A stretch of 64,000 bases of DNA, from assembly GCF_032399705.1 (NCBI RefSeq), contig NZ_CP135922.1:1178001-1242000 (forward strand). Reading direction: 5' to 3'. Under the pieces are notes generated by a model that saw nothing but the letters and a program-made list of their open reading frames with translations, ran no database searches and was not told where the DNA came from. Source of the stretch: Paenibacillus sp. BIC5C1. GTDB lineage: Bacteria > Bacillota > Bacilli > Paenibacillales > Paenibacillaceae. This document shows positions 17,769 through 26,467 of this stretch, in pieces. Position 1 is the first letter of the stretch. Each line of letters opens with the position of its first letter. Made by a program: the position numbers and the translations under genes.

Positions 17769-20138
17769 ATGGAAGTGAAGCGGAAGCTTGCAGAAAGACC
17801 GTTGTACCAACCAATCAGCGGGCCATTCCATGTGGACTATGCACCTGATGAACATACTGTTCTGGCAGAGAATCCGCCAAGATTTACCTGGATGGCGGCG
17901 CAGCAAGAGGATGAGAACGCCTATATGCTGCAGGTGTCGGTGGGGCCTTCTTTTCAGGAAGAAGGGACGATGACCTTTGCGCCGCTCCCGTATAACTTTT
18001 TCACGCCGGATAAAGTGTTTGAACCTGGAGATTATTATTGGCGATATGCACTGCTTGTAGATCATCCAGTGCAGCAAGGTAGCGAAGCCGAAGTGGATGT
18101 CGTGCGGGGTAAGCAGCAGGAAATGTCGGCATGGAGTGAGGTGAGGCGGTTTACGGTGCCAGCGGGATTGCCCGAGACACCGATACCTTCTCGGGCACAG
18201 CGGTATGTTGCCACGGAAACGTCTCACCCTCGGCTATGGCTCGGAGATAGCGGGCTAAGGGCACTTGCGGATGCCATTGCGTCAGATGCTACATATTGCG
18301 GCTGGGATATGTTTATGGCAAAATCCGTGGAGCCATGGGCCAACAGAGAGCCGATCAGTGAACCGCTGCCTTACCCGGATAACAAACGTGTCGCTGCGCT
18401 GTGGAGGCAAATGTACATTGACTGTCAGGAAACGTTATATGCGATTCGTCATCTCAGCATCGCGGGGCGGGTGCTTCGTGACGAACGGTTGCTTGGTGCA
18501 GCGAAAACCTGGCTGTTGCATGTAGCGGCTTGGGATACGGAAGGAACGACCTCCCGTGATTACAACGATGAAGCGGCCTTTCGGGTCGCAGCCGCGCTCG
18601 CTTGGGGCTATGATTGGCTGCATGATGAGTTGAACAGTGAAGAGCAAGAGGTGGTGAGGCGCAGTTTGCTGCGTCGGACAGAACAGGTGGCCCAGCATGT
18701 GATGGTCCGCTCGAAAATCCATCATGTGCCTTATGACAGCCATGCTGTGCGTTCATTGTCTTCCGTGCTTGTGCCCTGCTGCATGGCCATGTTGCATGAG
18801 GAGCAGCAGGCTGCAGAGTGGCTGGATTATGCGATCGATTATTATGCCTGTCTGTACTCCCCTTGGGGAGGAAGTGATGGAGGTTGGGCCGAAGGTCCAA
18901 TGTACTGGACAACAGGTATGGCCTACGTGACCGAAGCGATGAATTTGTTGCGAAACTATGCGGGCATCGATTTCTTCTGTCGGCCGTTCTTCCAGCGTAC
19001 CGGGGATTTTCCATTCTACGTGTACCCGCCCGATGCTCGGCGCGCCAGCTTTGGAGATCAGTCTACGCTGGGTGACCCCGTAAACTTGAAAACAGGCTAT
19101 CTTGTCCGCCAACTGGCAGGTGTTACAGGAAACCGCTGGTACCAGTGGTACTTTGAGCGTGTACGCCAATCCGATCCGGGGACAGAGGGAGCTTTTTATA
19201 ACTACGGTTGGTGGGACTTTAACTTTGACGACTTGGTATACCGCCACGATTATCCGCAGGTGGAGGAAGAGTCGCCTGTGGACATTGAGCCACTTAAGTG
19301 GTTCCGTGATGTGGGGTGGGTAGCGATGCATCATCGGATGGATAATCCGGATGAGCATATCATGCTGCTTCTCAAGTCGAGCCGTTACGGCTCGATCAGC
19401 CACAGTCATGCGGATCAGAACAGCTTCACTTTGCATGCATTTGGTGAGCCACTTGCAGCGGATACAGGCTATTATATCGCGCACGGCAGCTCTTTTCACC
19501 GGGAATGGCGCAGGCAGACACGCTCCAAAAACAACCTGCTGATCGGTGGAGCAGGTCAGTATGCCGAGAACAACAAGGTGCTGAACATGGCCGCCACCGG
19601 GCAGATCGAGGAGGCCTATTGGCGGGATGGCGATGGTTATGTGCGCGCGGTAGCGACCGATGCCTATGCCAGCACCGTTCCCCATGTGAAGCGTGTTGTA
19701 CGGGAGATTCATTTTCTGCAATCATCCTATTTCGTCATTGTGGACCACATTGACCTGGAGAAGCCGGACAGCGTTCAATGGCTGTTTCATGCACTGCACC
19801 CGCTACAGCTGAAAGGGCAGAGCTTCCGTCTGGACGGTAATAAGGCTGGGCTTGAGGGCACGTTTGTATATGCTTCCTCCGGTGAGCTGGCGCTCAGCCA
19901 GACGGATCAATTCGCAGAGGTGGACCCGGCAGAGTACGAAGGACTGGAAAGACATTATCATCTGAGCGCAGAAACGCGCCCTGCTTCAAGCCATAGAATT
20001 GTAACACTGCTTGTGCCGTATAAGATCGAGGAGCCGAAGTATGTCCCCTATTTCATCGATGACCAGGATCACGGCATCCATCTCTATTTTACCGACAACG
20101 GTGTTACGAAGAAGATCGAGGTATCCAAGACGTACTAG
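17769..20138 (+). CDS. Heparinase II/III-family protein with N-terminal DUF4962-like domain
   Basis: 789 aa. The N-terminal beta domain begins with HTVLAENPPRFTWM, as in DUF4962, then an (alpha/alpha) toroid (about 150-480). The C-terminal heparinase II/III beta-sandwich contains SRYGSISHSHADQNSF, the conserved His/Asp region of these polysaccharide lyases. No signal peptide is seen, so it should act on imported oligosaccharides in the cytoplasm. GGGGGAACG precedes the ATG. This fold is found in lyases for alginate, heparin and related uronates; the substrate here is unproven. It follows the SDR gene by 34 bp and ends at a terminator. Confidence 0.85.
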   Translation: MEVKRKLAERPLYQPISGPFHVDYAPDEHTVLAENPPRFTWMAAQQEDENAYMLQVSVGPSFQEEGTMTFAPLPYNFFTPDKVFEPGDYYWRYALLVDHPVQQGSEAEVDVVRGKQQEMSAWSEVRRFTVPAGLPETPIPSRAQRYVATETSHPRLWLGDSGLRALADAIASDATYCGWDMFMAKSVEPWANREPISEPLPYPDNKRVAALWRQMYIDCQETLYAIRHLSIAGRVLRDERLLGAAKTWLLHVAAWDTEGTTSRDYNDEAAFRVAAALAWGYDWLHDELNSEEQEVVRRSLLRRTEQVAQHVMVRSKIHHVPYDSHAVRSLSSVLVPCCMAMLHEEQQAAEWLDYAIDYYACLYSPWGGSDGGWAEGPMYWTTGMAYVTEAMNLLRNYAGIDFFCRPFFQRTGDFPFYVYPPDARRASFGDQSTLGDPVNLKTGYLVRQLAGVTGNRWYQWYFERVRQSDPGTEGAFYNYGWWDFNFDDLVYRHDYPQVEEESPVDIEPLKWFRDVGWVAMHHRMDNPDEHIMLLLKSSRYGSISHSHADQNSFTLHAFGEPLAADTGYYIAHGSSFHREWRRQTRSKNNLLIGGAGQYAENNKVLNMAATGQIEEAYWRDGDGYVRAVATDAYASTVPHVKRVVREIHFLQSSYFVIVDHIDLEKPDSVQWLFHALHPLQLKGQSFRLDGNKAGLEGTFVYASSGELALSQTDQFAEVDPAEYEGLERHYHLSAETRPASSHRIVTLLVPYKIEEPKYVPYFIDDQDHGIHLYFTDNGVTKKIEVSKTY

Positions 20139-20172
20139 GGAGTGCTGACCTAAAGAAAACGCAATCTCATCT

Positions 20173-20209
20173 AAAACATCCCCATTGTGGCAGGCGGTGG
20201 GGATGTTTT
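20173..20209 (+). terminator. Strong stem-loop after the heparinase-family gene
   Basis: AAAACATCCCC (20173-20183) pairs perfectly with GGGGATGTTTT (20199-20209) around a 15-base loop. It may terminate fully or partly, because the binding-protein gene follows at 20274. Confidence 0.75.
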
Positions 20210-20219
20210 AACATCTATT

Positions 20220-20233
20220 TGAAAGCGCTTCAC
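20220..20233 (+). promoter_or_regulatory. cre-like (CcpA) site before the sugar-binding lipoprotein gene
   Basis: TGAAAGCGCTTCAC matches 12 of 14 positions of the CcpA consensus and is a nearly perfect dyad. It lies 40 bp before the start codon. Confidence 0.5.
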
Positions 20234-20273
20234 CAATGAGTGGTACCTAAATCAGGATGAAAAGAGGGGTAGC

Positions 20274-21824
20274 ATGAAAAAGTGGATGGTCTCAGGCATG
20301 GCGCTATTGCTGGCAGCAGCTGTCATGACAGGATGCAACAAAGGCAGCGGAGCGGCATCCGGTGAGGGCGGGGGAGACGGCAAAACAAAATTCTCCATTT
20401 CACTACGTACGCTGGCGTATACCTATGTGGAGAAGTCACCGGACATTAACAAGGATCAATGGGTGAAGAAACTGGAGGATCTGACCAATACCGATCTGAA
20501 AATTGTCCTGGTGCCCCATAAGGAATATGAACAGAAAATGGTCCAGATGTTTGCCACCAATGATATTCCTGATGTGGTGCAGGGTGACGGCGGCGTCAAC
20601 GGCAAAGAGATGGCCGGATCGGTCGAAGCAGGAGTATTTCAGCCGCTGGATGAACTGCTGCAGCAGTACGGGCAAGATTTGCTGAAAGCCGTGCCGAAGG
20701 AAGCCTGGGACCAGGTAACTCATGACGGACATATCTATGCCATTCCCGAATATTTATCCAATCCATCCCGCCGGGCAACCTGGATTCGCAAGGATCTGCT
20801 GGATCAAACGGGACTGCCGGTGCCTACTACGGTTGAGGAGACTATGGACGTTTTGCGCGCCTTTAAGAAACTCGGCGTGGAGAATCCGTATATGGGGCGT
20901 GAGGATTTCAAATATGCGGATACCTTTTTCGGTGCCTATGACGTACAGCAATTCCTGTCCATGATGGAGCAGCAGGGCGACCAGGTTGTACCGAAGTTCA
21001 TGGATAACGAGAATATGCAACAAGCCCTAACGGTCTATAAGACGATGTACGAGGAAGGTCTGATCAACAAAGAGTTCGCGACCATCAATTCCACCGTATT
21101 CAAAAATACGATTCTCTCTGGCAAGGCGGGCATGTGGTCCATGAACGCCAACGAACTGATCCAATGGGAGAAGCAGATTAAAGCGTCGGTTCCCGATGCC
21201 AAAATCGAGATTATCCCTTCCCCAGTCGGCCCCGACGGAAAGGGCGGTTATTATTTGTACGGTCCGGTGACACGTGCCTACTTTATTAATAAGGATGCAG
21301 CTGATCCGGCTTCCATTATCCGTTTCTTCAACTGGATGGTGTCAGACGAAGCCGAGAAGTTTTTCACATACGGCACAGAAGGAGAGACCTACACAGAGGA
21401 TAATGGCGTGATTTCATACACAGCGCCAACAGACTCTGCTGGTGTGGACGAAGAGCGTTATCGTCAGTCGTTCTTATGGTTCGTACAGGACACGACGTAC
21501 AATAAAGGCTCGTTGTCGCTGACAGAAGAAGGCAGAAAGCTGATGAATATTTACGATACCATTTTAGCCAAAGAAGGTCGGGATGGCATCAACTTTGATC
21601 CGCGTTTGGAAGCCTTTGTACAGAATCCTGATATTGCTCCCAATTCGGATACACCTCCTCAGGTATTGCTCACACACATGATCAAGATGGTTTATGGTAA
21701 GGAGCCGATTTCTGATTGGCCGAAAGTGGTAGAGGAATGGAAATCCAAAGGTGGCGATCAGGCAATCAAAGAAGCCACCGAGAAATTCAATAAGGGTGAG
21801 GGAGTGTCGGCACCGCGTCGCTAA
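20274..21824 (+). CDS. Extracellular solute-binding lipoprotein (LplA-type, sugar)
   Basis: 516 aa. Signal peptide with lipobox MTGC (Cys21), then a Gly/Ser/Glu linker. The mature part resembles the large Firmicute oligosaccharide-binding proteins that work with LplB/LplC permeases (KEYEQKMVQMFATNDIPDVVQGD; GKAGMWSMNANE). The ATG follows AAGAGGGG. The matching permeases are encoded at 12.2-14.0 kb, and no ATPase is nearby. It captures the oligosaccharides made outside the cell by the next-encoded esterase/beta-helix proteins (inference). Confidence 0.92.
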   Translation: MKKWMVSGMALLLAAAVMTGCNKGSGAASGEGGGDGKTKFSISLRTLAYTYVEKSPDINKDQWVKKLEDLTNTDLKIVLVPHKEYEQKMVQMFATNDIPDVVQGDGGVNGKEMAGSVEAGVFQPLDELLQQYGQDLLKAVPKEAWDQVTHDGHIYAIPEYLSNPSRRATWIRKDLLDQTGLPVPTTVEETMDVLRAFKKLGVENPYMGREDFKYADTFFGAYDVQQFLSMMEQQGDQVVPKFMDNENMQQALTVYKTMYEEGLINKEFATINSTVFKNTILSGKAGMWSMNANELIQWEKQIKASVPDAKIEIIPSPVGPDGKGGYYLYGPVTRAYFINKDAADPASIIRFFNWMVSDEAEKFFTYGTEGETYTEDNGVISYTAPTDSAGVDEERYRQSFLWFVQDTTYNKGSLSLTEEGRKLMNIYDTILAKEGRDGINFDPRLEAFVQNPDIAPNSDTPPQVLLTHMIKMVYGKEPISDWPKVVEEWKSKGGDQAIKEATEKFNKGEGVSAPRR

Positions 21825-21828
21825 CGAT

Positions 21829-21896
21829 TTAAGTTGAACTATACATTTTACACGATAACAGCGATCGGAAGGTTGTTCTGTCATCGGAGTGACAAG
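21829..21896. repeat. Intergenic repeat element, copy 1 (partial palindrome)
   Basis: Begins TTAAGTTGAACTATAC and contains the block ATCGGAGTGACAAG (21883-21896). The first 24 bases are nearly the reverse complement of the right arm of the element at 26273-26345, and the ATCGGAGTGAYAAG block is shared with it. Confidence 0.55.
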
Positions 21897-21921
21897 TCAG
21901 CTGAATATGGAGGGGATACAA

Positions 21922-23628
21922 GTGAGTGGCGTGTTCATAACGTGGAAGAGGCGGGTTGTACTTGTTGCCATGTCTGTCATACTCATTAGCGGTATTACCG
22001 TTCCCGTGCATGAAGTTCGGGCGATGGAAGACGCTATTCCTAGCTCTATTTTCAATATTACACAGGAAGAAAATATCCCAGATCCGGAGGGCCCAGAGCT
22101 GGAGATTTACGTGGAAAACTTTGATGATCCGGACAATTTTGGCTCTACTGGCGGAATTGCATTGAGAGCTCCCTGGCTGCAGGAAGGAGAAGGTGGAAGC
22201 AAGGCCAAAACGTCATCTTCCACAACCGCACCTTCGCTGCCCAACATGATCAAGATTGACGGAACCGATGCACTCGCTCTGCCGCTTGATCTGACTGGAT
22301 ACGGAAATATCCGGCTGAGCTACTACACGCGCGCCTCATCCTATATCAGCGGTAGCATTATTATCGAATGGTCGAAGGACGGAGGCATTTCCTGGGCTAC
22401 GCTGGAGACATTTGAACTTCCTCCGGGTACTCCTGACGTGAAGAACAAGCAAGGAAATACGCTAAAAAGCTGGACGCTGGGCTCGGAAGCGAACAATAAC
22501 AGCACGGTGAAAATTCGTTTTCGAACAGGAGATGCCATGCAGGCCAACATGTATATCGACAATGTTGCCATTTACGGTCAGGCTATTCCCGGTATAACGC
22601 CTGCCCCATCCCCAGTGCCGCCTGGAGAGGAGAATACTGAGTTTACGCCACCACAAGGAGTGACTTTATACGAAGATGTGGAGATTGGCACGGCTGGTGG
22701 GCGAGCAATCTATTCATCCATTGCTGTTCCCGAGACAGCGGCAGCTGAACCGATGCCGGTCATGGTCTATATCCATGGAGGTGGATGGAATCACGGTGAT
22801 CGAAAGCAGGCATTAAACTCCATATGCAATTATGTACTCAAACGTGGTTATATCGGTGTATCTCTGGACTACCGGCTGACACCTGAGGCGCCCTTCCCTG
22901 CCCAGATTCAGGATGTAAAGCTCGCTATCCGATACTTGCGAGCTCATGCGGCGCAGTACAATCTGGACCCGAGTCGTATCGGCGTCTGGGGATCATCTGC
23001 GGGCGGCCATCTGGCTGCATTACTCGGCACAACAGGGGACATGGTCGCTGGTGACACTGTAGAGCTCGATACAGGGGTGACGGTAGATGTACCTGATCTT
23101 GAAGGTTCTGGCGGATGGCCTGAGTATTCCGATAAAGTGCAGGCCGTCGCCGACTGGTACGGACCCGCTGATTTTACGACGGCATTTGCCAATAACTATA
23201 GCTCGGTTACGGCTCTGCTTGGTGGGCATCGTGCGTTCGATGTTCCGGAGCAGGCCAGACTTGCCATGCCTGGCACGTATGCTTCACCGGATGATCCACC
23301 GTTCTGGATTCGGCACGGTGATGCTGATGCCACCATTCCCTATACCGACAGTGTTACTTTCGCGGGACAGCTTCAATCTGCGGGTGTCCCGATTGTGGAT
23401 ATGAAAGTCGTACCAGGTCAGGGCCATGGATTTACAGGGACGGCTTCCGAGATTGCTAATGCGGAGGCGTGGGCCTTCCTTGATGAACATGTGAAGAACC
23501 GGATCGTTACGGAGCCCATTATTTTCAAAAGTAATCCCGAACACCCTTCGCCTGGAAATGAAGAAGAGGGAGAAGAAAAACCTTTGATTGAGAAGGTCAT
23601 CGCCAGTAAACTGCCAAGCGACGATTGA
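21922..23628 (+). CDS. Secreted alpha/beta-hydrolase esterase (5' part of a probable split multidomain CAZyme)
   Basis: 568 aa from a GTG with GGAGGGG 6 bases upstream. A signal peptide (about residues 1-28, ending VRA) is followed by a beta-sandwich domain (about 45-225). A Pro-rich linker then leads to an esterase domain with oxyanion motif HGGGW (about residue 285), nucleophile elbow GSSAG (about 359), acidic HGDADATIP and terminal GQGHGF histidine. This is the BD-FAE/acetyl-esterase pattern. The C-terminus ends abruptly at LPSDD, where the next frame takes up a carbohydrate-binding domain without a start of its own, so the two reading frames probably derive from one gene. Confidence 0.85.
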   Translation: MSGVFITWKRRVVLVAMSVILISGITVPVHEVRAMEDAIPSSIFNITQEENIPDPEGPELEIYVENFDDPDNFGSTGGIALRAPWLQEGEGGSKAKTSSSTTAPSLPNMIKIDGTDALALPLDLTGYGNIRLSYYTRASSYISGSIIIEWSKDGGISWATLETFELPPGTPDVKNKQGNTLKSWTLGSEANNNSTVKIRFRTGDAMQANMYIDNVAIYGQAIPGITPAPSPVPPGEENTEFTPPQGVTLYEDVEIGTAGGRAIYSSIAVPETAAAEPMPVMVYIHGGGWNHGDRKQALNSICNYVLKRGYIGVSLDYRLTPEAPFPAQIQDVKLAIRYLRAHAAQYNLDPSRIGVWGSSAGGHLAALLGTTGDMVAGDTVELDTGVTVDVPDLEGSGGWPEYSDKVQAVADWYGPADFTTAFANNYSSVTALLGGHRAFDVPEQARLAMPGTYASPDDPPFWIRHGDADATIPYTDSVTFAGQLQSAGVPIVDMKVVPGQGHGFTGTASEIANAEAWAFLDEHVKNRIVTEPIIFKSNPEHPSPGNEEEGEEKPLIEKVIASKLPSDD

Positions 23629-26239
23629 CAGCGGAAAGCCTGATCTGAATTTCAATCAGGCAACGGGCTCCAGCACCGGATTACTAAGCATCTCTTCCAC
23701 TTCATCGACCAAGAAATATGTGTATTTCAAATTTGATATGACCGGAAATGAGCCTGAAGGAGATCGGTATCGACTTCGGATTGCCGCCAAGAAAGGCACA
23801 TCGAATATCGATACAGAGTTGTCTCTATATGGTTTGAATGCAACGGACTGGAGCGAATCATCGTTAACCTGGTCGAATGCTCCGGTTCAAAGTCTCAGCG
23901 AAGCTTCGCTCGTTGGCACATTCCAGGTTACGGCAGATCGTAATGGAAGCCCAGCAGTCTATGAAGTGGATGTAACCGATGTTGTGAAGAGTCGTCCAGA
24001 TGCGGGGCAGGTTGCATTTTTGCTCGCGGATGCGGGATCAACTGGTGTTTCCGTGAACGTATACACCAAGGAAGCCAACGGAACAAGCAATCCGCGTCCA
24101 CAGTTATCGGTCATTGCTTTAATTGAAGAAGGTAGTGACACGCAGTCGCCAGAATGGGAGCAGGGAGCCGAACTGAAAATTCGCAACTGGGGAACGGATT
24201 TTGCGGAACTGAGATGGCCCGCTGCCAGCGATGATACGGCTGTATCTGCCTACCGAATGTATCGGGATGGAGTTATGCTGGCAGAACAAGGTAAACAGTC
24301 ATTTCGTGACAGCGGACTTGCAGCTGGAACATCGTACACGTTTCAAGTGAGGGCGATTGATGAGGCAGGTAACGTCAGCACTGCATTATCAACCGATATG
24401 ACCACCCTTGCCGTTCCGGTTTCGTCCTTGTCTGTTGCTTCCGTCTCGGCAAGCGGCAGTGACGGTAACCTGGCGACCAATACCATCGACAATAACAGTT
24501 ATACACGCTGGTCTGTTGCCGGAGAGGGGCAATGGATCACGTTTGATCTGGGTCAGGCTCAGCAAGTGGGCTATGTTGGGATTGGTTTTTACAAAGGGGA
24601 TGTCAGGAAGACCTTTTTTGAGATAGAAACGTCTGTTGACGGTAATCATTGGACCCAGGTATATGACGGCGAAAGCAGTGGGGATACAACAGAAATGCAG
24701 GCATTTGATATCCCGGACACTTCTGCACGTTATGTACGGATCACCGGGCATGGCAATTCTGATTCCAGTATTTATACAAGTCTGACCGATGTGCATCTGT
24801 ATGCCCCTTATGCAGGGGGAGGAACGCCCGTTGCCCTGATTCCATACATTGAGCCGCAACCACCGGAGGGAACGGTACCTTTTATCGCTCCAGGTCTGAC
24901 GGAGACAGATGGAACACCGCATACTATCCATTCTCCTCATGCTGTAACTGGACGTACGATTGATGTACGGGATTATGGAGCAGATCTGGCTGATAATACG
25001 AGTGATGATCGACCTGCAATACAGGCCGCCATTGATGAGGCTAACGTTGGTGATGAAGTGTTTTTGCCTAATGGAGTGTACAATTTGTTGTCCGGGCCGG
25101 ATGGAACCACCAACCTGATGCTCAAATCCGGGGTGAACCTGAGAGGGGAGAGCGGTGAAGGAACTGTGCTCAAGACATCACTGGATCAAGTGACGGGCAG
25201 CGCTGTTCTGAAAGCATCAGCTCAGCAAAGCATTCTTGTATCCAATATGACCATAACTTCATCCTGGTCCGGCACTTACACGACCGATCACAAATCCAAT
25301 AACCCCTCCGCAGGGGGGCCGGATAGCATGATCCACATCGCTAACTATGGTGAGGCTCCATCGTATGACATTACAATCGATGGCGTAATTGTGGAAAAAT
25401 TCAAACGAATGGCTATCCGTATCGAACACAGCCGAGATGTCGTTGTGAAACATGCAACATTCCGTAATGCAACAGATCTGGGCCCTGGGGGTTCAGGTTA
25501 TGGAATTTCCATTCAGGGAACGGCCAAGACCGATCGGCTCGGCTTTGACAATGATACGATATGGAATGTGGTGGAGGATAGTACGTTTGAGGGCCCTTAT
25601 CTCAGACATGGAGCGTTGATTCAGTTTGTCGCCCATAACAACGTGCTGCGTGGCAATACATTTAGCGGAACAAAGCTGGATGCTATTGATCTTCATGGTG
25701 AACTGGAGTATTTGAATGAAATCTCCGGCAATGTCATTACGGATGTGCTGACAGGCGCAGGGATCGGACTTGGCAATACAGGGGGTTCAGCACCCAGCAA
25801 CCACAGCAAGTCGGGCAAAGGAAACTACATTCATGACAACACGATCAGGAACAGCCAAATCGGCATTTCGGTAACCATGGGCACCCCGGATACATTAATC
25901 GAGGATAATCTCATCGAGAATACAACCACGATTGCCGATGCGGCAGGAATTAAAGTACTGAACGGACCGGGCACAGTAATACGCGGCAATGTGATCCGTA
26001 ACAATACCGCCAGCGGATACTGGGGCGTGCGGCTTGAACGCGACAAAGGCGATGCCGGAGCCGGCAATATTGGCGAAGGAAACCCCGAGAATGTGTTGAT
26101 TGAAAATAACCGAATCGAAGGTAACACAAACGGAATCGGACTCTTTGCCGGAGTCGGCATTCTGCTGAAGGCCAACATTCTAAACAATGTGAATGAGGAC
26201 TACTACAAAGCAGCAGGTGTTACCGTTACCGAGTTATAA
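23588..26239 (+). CDS. CBM96-like/FN3/F5-8C/beta-helix protein (3' part of the split CAZyme)
   Basis: 883 aa in the +1 frame relative to the esterase, overlapping it by 41 bp. It has no ribosome site or signal peptide. Domains in order: a CBM96-like module starting ATIDSGKPDLNF (about 12-165); fibronectin III (about 175-265); an F5/8 type C-like module (about 280-405); and a right-handed parallel beta-helix starting IDVRDYGADLADNTSDDRPA (about 455-880), with PbH1-type repeats such as NVIRNN and NLIENT. The beta-helix with YGA...D resembles pectate-lyase/polygalacturonase superfamily proteins. Secretion would require fusion to the esterase's signal peptide. The substrate is probably an acetylated uronate-rich polysaccharide (inference). 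Confidence 0.8.
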   Translation: MRRSSPVNCQATIDSGKPDLNFNQATGSSTGLLSISSTSSTKKYVYFKFDMTGNEPEGDRYRLRIAAKKGTSNIDTELSLYGLNATDWSESSLTWSNAPVQSLSEASLVGTFQVTADRNGSPAVYEVDVTDVVKSRPDAGQVAFLLADAGSTGVSVNVYTKEANGTSNPRPQLSVIALIEEGSDTQSPEWEQGAELKIRNWGTDFAELRWPAASDDTAVSAYRMYRDGVMLAEQGKQSFRDSGLAAGTSYTFQVRAIDEAGNVSTALSTDMTTLAVPVSSLSVASVSASGSDGNLATNTIDNNSYTRWSVAGEGQWITFDLGQAQQVGYVGIGFYKGDVRKTFFEIETSVDGNHWTQVYDGESSGDTTEMQAFDIPDTSARYVRITGHGNSDSSIYTSLTDVHLYAPYAGGGTPVALIPYIEPQPPEGTVPFIAPGLTETDGTPHTIHSPHAVTGRTIDVRDYGADLADNTSDDRPAIQAAIDEANVGDEVFLPNGVYNLLSGPDGTTNLMLKSGVNLRGESGEGTVLKTSLDQVTGSAVLKASAQQSILVSNMTITSSWSGTYTTDHKSNNPSAGGPDSMIHIANYGEAPSYDITIDGVIVEKFKRMAIRIEHSRDVVVKHATFRNATDLGPGGSGYGISIQGTAKTDRLGFDNDTIWNVVEDSTFEGPYLRHGALIQFVAHNNVLRGNTFSGTKLDAIDLHGELEYLNEISGNVITDVLTGAGIGLGNTGGSAPSNHSKSGKGNYIHDNTIRNSQIGISVTMGTPDTLIEDNLIENTTTIADAAGIKVLNGPGTVIRGNVIRNNTASGYWGVRLERDKGDAGAGNIGEGNPENVLIENNRIEGNTNGIGLFAGVGILLKANILNNVNEDYYKAAGVTVTEL

Positions 26240-26272
26240 AAGGATCAGAACAAGTAGCCTGGCAGGCGTTTA

Positions 26273-26345
26273 TATAAGTTGAGGCTCAATTGTACACCAT
26301 ACTGCAATCGGAGTGATAAGGTGTAACATTTATAGTTTAACTTAT
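26273..26345. repeat. Intergenic palindromic repeat element, copy 2
   Basis: The arms TATAAGTTGAGGCTC... and ...TAGTTTAACTTAT are imperfect inverted repeats, and GTACACC pairs with GGTGTAAC. The loop holds ATCGGAGTGATAAG (26307-26320), shared with the element at 21829. It lies directly before a terminator. Confidence 0.55.
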
Positions 26346-26367
26346 GTAGCCTGATGGGCTACTTTTT
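26346..26367 (+). terminator. Rho-independent terminator after the CAZyme
   Basis: GTAGCC-TGATG-GGCTAC followed by TTTTT. Confidence 0.8.
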
Positions 26368-26467
26368 GTTGTGAATCATTGATTTAAGATTCATTAAAGG
26401 TTTGTCCTCTACCATGGTTTCATAAGCCTAAGTTGCTTAACAGAAACCAAGAAGGAGGATTCATCAT

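Noticed and set aside
18753..19721. Minus-strand open frame of about 322 codons
   Set aside because: Antisense shadow of the heparinase II/III-family gene, with His/Cys/Ile-rich composition unlike real proteins.
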